Assembly (NCBI RefSeq): GCF_049276915.1
Contig: NZ_JBASXK010000154.1
Location: 1 to 23,795 of the forward strand
Direction: 5' to 3'
Source of the DNA: Aestuariivita sp049276915
GTDB taxonomy: Bacteria; Pseudomonadota; Alphaproteobacteria; Rhodobacterales; Rhodobacteraceae
DNA length: 23,795 nucleotides
The translations under genes and the position numbers were made by a program. Below the pieces are notes generated by a model. That model did not search any database. It worked only from the letters and a program-made list of their open reading frames with translations, and was not told where the DNA came from. Position 1 is the first letter of the stretch. Every line of letters begins with the position of its first letter. Shown here in pieces: positions 6,424 to 13,132 of the stretch.

Positions 6424-6452
6424 GCGGCGCGTCTCGATAGGGTGCGCCGCAA
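6424..6452 (+). other. stem-loop between the MECR-like gene and xth
   Basis: TGCGGCGC and GCGCCGCA form a perfect 8-bp stem around a loop of about 12-13 nt in the 64-bp gap. No T tract follows, so it is at most a weak or Rho-assisted terminator or an mRNA end stabiliser. The right boundary is good to about one base. Confidence 0.35.
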
Positions 6453-6471
6453 ATCAGCCAAGGAATCCCCG

Positions 6472-7260
6472 ATGCCCTTTACTCTTGCTACCTGGAACAT
6501 CAATTCGGTTCGGCTACGCGAAGCACTGGTGTGCAAGCTTCTGAGCGAAGAGACACCCGATGTGCTCTGCCTGCAGGAGTGCAAATCCCCGGTCGACAAG
6601 ATCCCCCTGGATGCATTTCATGCGCTTGGATACACCCAATTGGTGGCGCGTGGCCAAAAGGGTTACAACGGCGTCGCCATCCTGTCCAAACTGCCCATCA
6701 AGGACGCGGGAAGTCGGGATTTCGCCTCACTGGGCCATGCCCGGCATGTCGCCGGGCAGCTTGAGAACGGGGTGACAATCCACAATTTCTATGTGCCTGC
6801 GGGCGGTGACATCCCGGATCGTGAACAGAACGACAAATTTGGCCAGAAGCTCGATTTCCTGACCGAGATGCGCGATGTGTTTCATGCCGAGACACCGCAG
6901 AAATCGATCCTGGTCGGCGATCTCAACATCGCCCCGCGCGAGGATGACGTGTGGAACCACAAGCAGCTTTTGAAAATCGTCAGCCATACACCAGTCGAGG
7001 TCGAACACCTGGGCGCAACGCAGGATGCAGGTGGCTGGGTTGATATCACGCGACAGGATATTCCCGAGGGGCTTCTTTATAGCTGGTGGTCGTATCGTGC
7101 GCGTGACTGGGACGAGGCAGACAAGGGCCGCCGGCTGGATCATATCTGGGCAACCGGCGATATCTCGAACGCAGGTCACTCCAGCCGGGTCTTGCGTAGC
7201 GCGCGCGGATGGGACAAACCCAGCGATCACGCGCCGGTTTTCGCCAGTTTCGATCTGTGA
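6472..7260 (+). CDS. xth: exodeoxyribonuclease III (AP endonuclease family)
   Basis: This 262-residue exonuclease III repairs abasic sites and 3'-blocked ends in the cytoplasm. It has all the ExoIII/APE1 motifs: LATWNINSVRLR (Asn9), LCLQECK (metal ligand Glu36), GYNGVAILSK, ILVGDLNIAPREDDVW (Asp150 and Asn152), WWSYRARDWDEADKGRRLDHIW, and the C-terminal SDHAP (251-255) containing the catalytic His. Length is normal. The ATG at 6472 follows AAGGA and gives the family's usual N-terminus; a GTG 10 codons upstream lacks support. It lies between the MECR-like gene and cnoX, which has its own promoter. Confidence 0.95.
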   Translation: MPFTLATWNINSVRLREALVCKLLSEETPDVLCLQECKSPVDKIPLDAFHALGYTQLVARGQKGYNGVAILSKLPIKDAGSRDFASLGHARHVAGQLENGVTIHNFYVPAGGDIPDREQNDKFGQKLDFLTEMRDVFHAETPQKSILVGDLNIAPREDDVWNHKQLLKIVSHTPVEVEHLGATQDAGGWVDITRQDIPEGLLYSWWSYRARDWDEADKGRRLDHIWATGDISNAGHSSRVLRSARGWDKPSDHAPVFASFDL

Positions 7261-7269
7261 TTAAAGCCT

Positions 7270-7298
7270 TTGATTCCGCGCACAAGCACACATATACA
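7270..7298 (+). promoter_or_regulatory. sigma-70-type promoter of cnoX
   Basis: TTGATT (7270-7275) and TATACA (7293-7298) are separated by exactly 17 bp, just after the xth stop. The predicted transcript start near 7305 leaves a short leader before the ATG at 7329. Confidence 0.65.
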
Positions 7299-7328
7299 CT
7301 CAAACGCACTCAAGCAGAGGACAGACAA

Positions 7329-8246
7329 ATGATGGATCTGGGACTCTCTACCGCGCCCGCAGAGGGCGATCTGATCAAAGACAGCTCCGAAGCGGAGTTC
7401 ATGGCCGACGTTGTCGAAGCCTCGAAAACCGTGCCGGTGATCGTTGATTTCTGGGCTCCGTGGTGTGGGCCCTGCAAGACCCTTGGCCCGATGCTCGAAG
7501 CGGCGGTGACCGCAGCGAAAGGCGCGGTCCGCATGGTCAAGGTCAACGTGGACCAGGCACAAATGCTGGCAGGACAGTTGCAGATCCAGTCGATCCCGAC
7601 CGTCTATGCCTTTTATCAGGGCCAGCCGATCGACGGCTTTCAAGGCGCGCAGCCCGGCTCGGAGATTCAGGCTTTCGTCGAACGGGTGATCAAGGCCGCC
7701 GGCGGTGAATCGCCCGCCGAAGCGCTGGACGAAGCCGCCCAGGCCGCCGAAGACATGTTGCTTGAGGGTGCAGCGGTCGATGCCGCGCAAACCTTTGCGG
7801 CGATCCTTGGCGAAGATCCAAATCACGCGGGCGCATATGGCGGGCTTGTGCGCGCCCATATCGCGCTGAACGATCTCGATCAGGCCGAAGCGATCCTGAA
7901 TGGTGCACCCGCCGAGATTTCGGGTACGCCCGAACTGGAAGCGGCGCATGCGCAATTGGCACTGGCGCGGCAGGCCGAGAATGCCGGCCCCGTGGCAGAG
8001 CTGCAGGCGCAGGTCGACAGCGATCCCGACAACCATCAGGCGCGCTATGATCTGGCCCAGGCGCTTTATGCTTCGGGCAATGGCGAAGCGGCGGTCGATC
8101 ACCTGCTTGAGATTTTCCGCAGGGACCGCGAATGGAACGACGCAGCGGCCAAGGCGCAGCTGTTCACGATATTCGAGGCGCTCAAGCCGAATGATCCCAT
8201 CGCATTGAACGGGCGGCGCAAGCTCAGCTCGATGATATTTGCCTGA
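7329..8246 (+). CDS. cnoX: thioredoxin-TPR co-chaperone, CnoX (YbbN)-like
   Basis: This 305-residue protein has an N-terminal thioredoxin domain (about 20-128) with FWAPWCGPCK and intact redox cysteines Cys46 and Cys49, the cis-Pro motif IQSIPTVYAFYQG, and a C-terminal helical TPR region (about 135-305, with DPDNHQARYDLAQALYASG). This is the architecture of CnoX, a chaperedoxin that holds oxidatively damaged proteins and hands them to GroEL. E. coli CnoX lacks the first cysteine; this protein, like other alphaproteobacterial members, keeps CGPC and should be redox active. Start: ATG 7329 (a second ATG follows at once), with AGAGGA upstream. Its own promoter is visible. It is followed by the LON-domain and Trm112-like genes. 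Confidence 0.9.
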   Translation: MMDLGLSTAPAEGDLIKDSSEAEFMADVVEASKTVPVIVDFWAPWCGPCKTLGPMLEAAVTAAKGAVRMVKVNVDQAQMLAGQLQIQSIPTVYAFYQGQPIDGFQGAQPGSEIQAFVERVIKAAGGESPAEALDEAAQAAEDMLLEGAAVDAAQTFAAILGEDPNHAGAYGGLVRAHIALNDLDQAEAILNGAPAEISGTPELEAAHAQLALARQAENAGPVAELQAQVDSDPDNHQARYDLAQALYASGNGEAAVDHLLEIFRRDREWNDAAAKAQLFTIFEALKPNDPIALNGRRKLSSMIFA

Positions 8247-8272
8247 TGCAACGCGCACGCTAGTTCAGGTTC

Positions 8273-8914
8273 ATGATAAAGGCCGCTGACCTGCCACAGA
8301 CGCTTGCCGTCTTTCCGTTGCCCGGGGCGCTTTTGTTGCCTCGCTCGCGACTGCCGCTTCACATTTTCGAACCGCGCTATCTGCAGATGATAGAAGACGC
8401 GCTGAAATCCGGTACGCGCCTGATCGGAATGATCCAGCCCAACCCGATGCGCGGCAAGAAAGACGCGCTGCACCACATCGGCTGCGCCGGAAAGATCACC
8501 CAGTTTTCTGAAACCGAGGATGGGCGTTTCCTGATTACCTTGTCGGGTGCATCCCGATTCCGGATCGTGGAAGAGATCACCGGCTTTTCGCCCTATCGGA
8601 AATGCAACGTGATCTGGGACGGTTTCGACCGCGATCTGGGCCCCGAGGAAGTGGACAAGGGGTTCAACCGTCACAGTTTGATGCTGCTTCTGGAGCGGTA
8701 CTTTTCGGCCCGTGGGCTGTCGACGGATTGGGACACGCTGAAAGACGCCGATGATGAGTTGTTGATCAATTCGCTGTCGATGCTTCTGGATTTCAAACCC
8801 GAAGACAAACAGGCGCTGCTTGAGGCCCCCTCCCTGACCACGCGCCGCGAAACGCTTGTCACGCTGATCGAATTCGCGCTGCGTGGGGGAAACAGCGAAG
8901 AGATGATGCAATGA
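8273..8914 (+). CDS. LON N-terminal (substrate-binding) domain protein
   Basis: This 213-residue protein carries only the LON substrate-binding domain, with no AAA+ or protease domain. Visible are LAVFPLPGALLLPRSRLPLHIFEPRYLQMI (broken here as two motifs: PLPGALLLP and LPLHIFEPRY), typical of the LAN/LON domain start, then GRFLITLSGASRFRIVEE. Such stand-alone proteins are common in Alphaproteobacteria and their job is unsettled; peptide or protein binding is likely. It begins 26 bp after cnoX, and its stop overlaps the next gene's start (ATGA), so the three genes are probably one operon. Confidence 0.9.
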   Translation: MIKAADLPQTLAVFPLPGALLLPRSRLPLHIFEPRYLQMIEDALKSGTRLIGMIQPNPMRGKKDALHHIGCAGKITQFSETEDGRFLITLSGASRFRIVEEITGFSPYRKCNVIWDGFDRDLGPEEVDKGFNRHSLMLLLERYFSARGLSTDWDTLKDADDELLINSLSMLLDFKPEDKQALLEAPSLTTRRETLVTLIEFALRGGNSEEMMQ

Positions 8915-9096
8915 GCGACGCCGCCGCACGCCTTGATCGGCACATGCTCGAGGCTCTGATCTGTCCGGTCACCCATGCAACGCTGAAATATGACGCCAGC
9001 GCGCAGGAACTGATTTCGGAACGTGCGAACCTGGCCTTTCCGATCCGCGATGGCATTCCGGTGATGCTGGTCGACGAGGCCCGCGCGCTGCAGTGA
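8911..9096 (+). CDS. Trm112/UPF0434-family small protein
   Basis: This 61-residue Trm112-like protein has LEALICPVTHATLKYD and FPIRDGIPVMLVDEAR, the two conserved blocks of the YcaR/UPF0434 family. Eukaryotic Trm112 activates several methyltransferases; the bacterial partner is not defined by this sequence. Only one cysteine remains (Cys18), so the two-Cys zinc knuckle of some members is absent. The start overlaps the preceding stop in ATGA, showing translational coupling with the LON-domain gene. Confidence 0.9.
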   Translation: MSDAAARLDRHMLEALICPVTHATLKYDASAQELISERANLAFPIRDGIPVMLVDEARALQ

Positions 9097-9101
9097 ACCT
9101 G

Positions 9102-9165
9102 CTGGGGTCTGGGGGCTTTGCCCCCGTCTCTTCGGGACTCCCCCAGGGTATTTTGTCCAGAAAGA
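9102..9165. repeat. G+C-rich palindromic intergenic repeat, rhodobacterial type
   Basis: The segment contains GGGGGC/GCCCCC (9111-9116 with 9120-9125) and an outer pair CTGGGG/CCCCAG around a second small hairpin, then the tail AGGGTATTTTGTCCAGAAAG. Similar blocks with a TATTT-N-AGAAAG-like tail are scattered in many Rhodobacteraceae genomes between genes; this is from memory, not a search. It lies between the convergent Trm112-like and UbiH-like genes and may act as a transcription end. Confidence 0.5.
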
Positions 9166-9179
9166 AGCCCGAGATAGGC

Positions 9180-10406
9180 CTAGATCGGTTTGCCCTGCAT
9201 GAGGCGGGGCACGTCGCCTGTCAGGCCGGCCGCCTCGCGGATAAAGCTGCGCCGCAAGGAGGGCAGGGCATTGACCACGCCCATGCCGATATCGCGCGCG
9301 GCGCGCAGCAGCGGGTTATCATTTGAAAACAGGCGGTTGAACGTGTCTGTGGCCAGTGCCAGCGTGGCGGTGTCGAACCGGCGCCATTGTTGATAGCGTG
9401 CCAGAACCTGCTCGGAACCGATGTCTTCGCCGCGACGGGCGGCCCGGGTCAGGGTTTCGGCAAGGGCGGCGACATCGCGCAGACCTGCATTCAGACCCTG
9501 ACCGGCGATCGGATGAACGCCGTGGGCGGCATCGCCGATCAAGGCAAGACGATCGGCAATGAAGCTGTTGGCCAGGGTCAGCCCCAGCGGATAGGTAAAG
9601 CGCTGGCCAGTGAGGGAAATCTCACCCAGGAAGCTGCCAAAGCGGGGGCGGAGCACGTCCAGGTAATCGGCATCGCTCAGAGCATTGATCCGTGCGGCCT
9701 CGGTATCTGTTTCCGACCAGACGATGGAGCTGCGATTGCCCGTCAGCGGCAGGATGGCGAGCGGGCCGGGTGGCATGAAGAACTGATGCGCCACGCCATT
9801 ATGGGGCAGTTCATGGGCCAGGGCGCAAACAAGAGCCGTCTGGCCATAGCCCCATCCGGTGCGTTTGATCCCGGCGCGTTCGGCGGTGGCGCTGCGCCGT
9901 CCGTCCGAGCCGATCAGGACGCGGCCCGTCAGGCGCGTTCCGTCCTGCAGGTGCACCGCCACTGCCTGTGTCGAGATATCCTGGGCCACGACGGTCTTGC
10001 CGCTCAGATGCGTGATCCGGGGCTCATCGGCCATTGCACCGAGGAAGGCGCGGCGCAGATAGCGGTCCTCGACCATGTATCCCATGGGGCCTTCTTCGAT
10101 CTCGGCGTGATCGAAATGCATCCAGAACGGGGAGGGGCCTTCGCCTGCGCGCCCATCGGTGACCTTGATCTCGAGCATGGGCTGGGCATTCCCGGCCAGT
10201 TCGTCCCACAGTCCCAGGGTTGCCAGCAACCGTTGTGAGCCCAGGGCCAGCGCATAGGAGCGACCATCAAAGCCATCCTCCTTGCGGGTGGCTTCGTTCA
10301 GCGCGTCGATGACGGTGACCGAATGGCCGGTCTGGGCCATTGCCAATGCCAGTGCCGGGCCGTTCAATCCGCCGCCTACGATCAGGATGTCGCTGTCATG
10401 TGTCAT
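9180..10406 (-). CDS. UbiH/UbiF/VisC/COQ6-family FAD-dependent hydroxylase
   Basis: This 408-residue flavoprotein monooxygenase belongs to the family that hydroxylates the ubiquinone ring. The N-terminal Rossmann motif ILIVGGGLNGPALALAMA (7-24) binds FAD, IGSDGRRSATAERAG (about 165-179) is the DG motif, and LIGDAAHGVHPIAGQGLN (289-306) is the GD motif with the family hallmark HPIAGQGLN. Length is normal. Which ring position it hydroxylates cannot be told from the sequence, as alphaproteobacteria use UbiL, UbiM, UbiH and UbiF combinations. It diverges from the amidase gene; the 87-bp gap holds both control regions. Confidence 0.9.
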   Translation of the reverse strand: MTHDSDILIVGGGLNGPALALAMAQTGHSVTVIDALNEATRKEDGFDGRSYALALGSQRLLATLGLWDELAGNAQPMLEIKVTDGRAGEGPSPFWMHFDHAEIEEGPMGYMVEDRYLRRAFLGAMADEPRITHLSGKTVVAQDISTQAVAVHLQDGTRLTGRVLIGSDGRRSATAERAGIKRTGWGYGQTALVCALAHELPHNGVAHQFFMPPGPLAILPLTGNRSSIVWSETDTEAARINALSDADYLDVLRPRFGSFLGEISLTGQRFTYPLGLTLANSFIADRLALIGDAAHGVHPIAGQGLNAGLRDVAALAETLTRAARRGEDIGSEQVLARYQQWRRFDTATLALATDTFNRLFSNDNPLLRAARDIGMGVVNALPSLRRSFIREAAGLTGDVPRLMQGKPI

Positions 10407-10493
10407 GCCTCGCTATATGGATGTCCGAGCGGGATTGTCCATGTGCGGTCCTGTCGCTACCGTGCCGCGAAATCATATGCAGGAGACGGCGTG

Positions 10494-11822
10494 ATGCAGG
10501 ACTGGCTTACCATGACAGCAGCGGATTTGGGTCGCGGCATCGCCGCGGGAGAGATCGATCCGGTCGCTCTGACCCGGACCTATCTGGATGCGATTGATGC
10601 CCATGCCGAGACCGGCCGGATCTATGCCCGCGTCACCCATGACCGCGCCCTGGCCGAGGCCGAGGCCGCCGCGCAGCGTGCCCGCTCGGGGCGCAGGCTG
10701 TCTGCGCTGGATGGTGTGCCGATCAGTTGGAAGGATCTGTTTGATACCGCAGGCGTGGCGACCGAATCCGGCTCGGCCCTCTTGAAGGGTCGCATTCCGG
10801 ATCGCGATTGCGTGGTCTTGCGCAATGCCACTGCCATGGGGCTGATCTGCCTGGGCAAAACCCATATGAGCGAACTGGCGTTCTCGGGTCTGGGTCTGAA
10901 CCCGATCACCGCCACCTCGCCCAATGTCAATGATGCGGGGGCGGCTCCGGGTGGATCGTCTTCCGGGGCGGCGGCCTCGGTCGCGTTCGATCTGGCACCG
11001 GCGGGCATCGGGTCGGATACAGGCGGATCGGTCCGCATTCCGGCCGCCTGGAACGATCTGGTGGGTCTGAAGACCACATCGGGGCGTCTGACCCTGGAAG
11101 GTGTTGTGCCGCTCTGTCTGAAATTCGACACCATCGGCCCCTTGTGCCGCTCTGTCGAGGATGCGGCGCTTCTGCTTGGGGCGATGGAAGGCACCCCGGG
11201 GCCTGATCTGCGCGGCGCGAGCCTCAAGGGGCGGCGTCTGGCAACCCTTCAGACCTGTGTTCTGGATGATATCCGCGATGTGCCGCGGGCGGCCTACGAG
11301 GGGGCTGTCGAGCGGTTGCAGGCTGCAGGTGCCAGTGTCGAACCGCTGGAGTTTCCCGACCTGAACGAGGCCATGGCGCTGGCAGCGGTGTTGTTCACCG
11401 TCGAAGCATACGGGCTTTGGAGGGATGTGATCGAAGCAAATCCCGATGTGATGTTCGACCAGATCCTTGAGAGGTTCCGTCTTGGGAAATCCGTACCGGG
11501 CCACGAATATGTGTCGGCCTGGGCCCGCATTGACGCGATACGGGCCAAATGGGATGCGGCCACAGCCGGTTTTGACGCGGTTCTTTGCCCCACCGCTCCG
11601 ATCCTGCCGCCCAATATCGAACGCTTGCACAGCGATCATGACTATTTCGTAACCGAGAACCTTATGGCGCTGCGCAATACGCGCGTGGGCAACCTGATGG
11701 GATTATGCGCGCTGACGCTGCCGACAGGCGTTGCCTCTTGCGGGATCATGCTGATGGGGGCACCGAACATGGAAGAGGCGCTTTTGCGCATCGGCTCTGC
11801 CGCCGAGGCCGCTCTGGCTTAA
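10494..11822 (+). CDS. amidase-signature family hydrolase
   Basis: This 442-residue enzyme has the full Ser-cisSer-Lys triad: Lys80 in GVPISWKDLFD, Ser155 in APGGSSSGAA, and nucleophile Ser179 in GSDTGGSVRIPAAW. Spacing is identical to that of FAAH (75 and 24 residues). It should hydrolyse an amide in the cytoplasm. The family includes GatA, but the GatB/GatC partners are absent and the length suits a stand-alone amidase. The ATG at 10494 has AGGAGA 7 nt upstream; the longer in-frame reading overlaps the divergent hydroxylase and is rejected. An aminotransferase follows 108 bp later on the same strand. The natural substrate is unknown. Confidence 0.9.
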   Translation: MQDWLTMTAADLGRGIAAGEIDPVALTRTYLDAIDAHAETGRIYARVTHDRALAEAEAAAQRARSGRRLSALDGVPISWKDLFDTAGVATESGSALLKGRIPDRDCVVLRNATAMGLICLGKTHMSELAFSGLGLNPITATSPNVNDAGAAPGGSSSGAAASVAFDLAPAGIGSDTGGSVRIPAAWNDLVGLKTTSGRLTLEGVVPLCLKFDTIGPLCRSVEDAALLLGAMEGTPGPDLRGASLKGRRLATLQTCVLDDIRDVPRAAYEGAVERLQAAGASVEPLEFPDLNEAMALAAVLFTVEAYGLWRDVIEANPDVMFDQILERFRLGKSVPGHEYVSAWARIDAIRAKWDAATAGFDAVLCPTAPILPPNIERLHSDHDYFVTENLMALRNTRVGNLMGLCALTLPTGVASCGIMLMGAPNMEEALLRIGSAAEAALA

Positions 11823-11930
11823 ATGCCACAAATGCCCGGCCTTGCTCCGCTTTTTGTGGACGGAGCGCACGGCGCGATGTAATTTCAACGCAAACGGGAC
11901 ATGCACGATCCCGGCATTGAGGCAGATACG

Positions 11931-13112
11931 ATGGAGTTCCCCGAGCGGTTTTCGAACCTACCGGCCTATGCGTTCCCGCGTTTGCGCGACCTGTTGGACG
12001 TGCATGAACCGGGCGGACCTCCTGTGCATATGACAATCGGAGAGCCCAAGCATGCCTTCCCGGCATGGATTACCGATGAAATCATCGCCAATGCCGCCGG
12101 GTTCAACAGCTATCCGCCCAACGAAGGCTCAGCTGCCCTGCGCGGGGCCATCGCCGACTGGGTCGCGCGTCGCTATGGCGTGGCGTTGGATGCGGAAACC
12201 GAAGTGATGGTGCTGAACGGGACGCGCGAAGGTCTTTACAACGCGGCCATGGCGCTGTGCCCCGAGACAAAGAACGGCAAGGTGCCGATCATTCTCTGCC
12301 CCAACCCGTTTTATCAGGTCTATATGATTGCCGCGATTTCCGTCGGGGCCGAGGCGCGGTTTGTGCCTGCCACTGGCCAATCCGGACATTTGCCGGATTA
12401 TGCGTCCCTTCCGGCCGATGTTCTCAATCGCACGGCGATTGCCTATATCTGTTCGCCAGCAAACCCGCAGGGGGCCGTTGCGACCAAGACCTATTGGCAG
12501 GATCTGATCGCGCTGGCCGAACAATATGATTTCAAGATTTTCGCGGATGAGTGTTATTCTGAGATCTATCGCGATACGCCTCCCACCGGGGCGCTTGAGG
12601 TGGCGCGCGAGATGGGCGCTGACCCGGATCGTGTCGTGATTTTCCATTCTCTGTCAAAACGCTCGAACCTTCCAGGCCTGCGCTCGGGATTCATCGCGGG
12701 CGGCGCTGAAACCATCCGGCGCACCAAGATGCTGCGTGCCTATGCTGGCACGCCCCTGCCGACGCCGCTTCAGGCCGCGGCCGCCAAGGTCTGGGCGGAT
12801 GAGGCCCATGTGATCGAAAACCGCCGCCTCTATGGCGAGAAATACGTCATCGCTGACGAAATTCTGGGCAATGTGCCCGGCTACATGAGCCCCGAAGCCG
12901 GGTTCTTCCTCTGGCTGCCTGTCGAGGACGGTGAACAGGCCGCGCTGAAGCTGTGGAAAGAAACGGGCGTACGGGTTCTGCCCGGGGCTTACCTGTCACA
13001 AGACGCCGGGGGCGAGAACCCGGGCAAAGGATACATCCGAGTCGCCATGGTGGCTCCAAAAGACGAGATGGCACGCGGGCTGATCACCCTGCGTGACTGT
13101 CTTTTCGCATAA
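11931..13112 (+). CDS. class I/II PLP-dependent aminotransferase (DapC-like)
   Basis: This 393-residue fold-type I aminotransferase has PLP-binding residues that can be read off: Asn178 in SPANPQG, Asp206 and Tyr209 in FADECYSEIY, and Schiff-base Lys243 in HSLSKRSNLPGLRSGF. FPRLRDLL at the N-terminus and NGTREGLYN, PNPFYQVY resemble N-succinyldiaminopimelate aminotransferase-type proteins (lysine and peptidoglycan precursor synthesis). That role is a family-level guess. ATG 11931 is preferred because it gives the family N-terminus MEFPERFSNLPAYAFPRLR and GAGG lies upstream; ATG 11901 is possible. It is 20 bp upstream of ftsK and likely cotranscribed. Confidence 0.85.
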   Translation: MEFPERFSNLPAYAFPRLRDLLDVHEPGGPPVHMTIGEPKHAFPAWITDEIIANAAGFNSYPPNEGSAALRGAIADWVARRYGVALDAETEVMVLNGTREGLYNAAMALCPETKNGKVPIILCPNPFYQVYMIAAISVGAEARFVPATGQSGHLPDYASLPADVLNRTAIAYICSPANPQGAVATKTYWQDLIALAEQYDFKIFADECYSEIYRDTPPTGALEVAREMGADPDRVVIFHSLSKRSNLPGLRSGFIAGGAETIRRTKMLRAYAGTPLPTPLQAAAAKVWADEAHVIENRRLYGEKYVIADEILGNVPGYMSPEAGFFLWLPVEDGEQAALKLWKETGVRVLPGAYLSQDAGGENPGKGYIRVAMVAPKDEMARGLITLRDCLFA

Positions 13113-13132
13113 AGAAAGACCGAGGGACGAGT

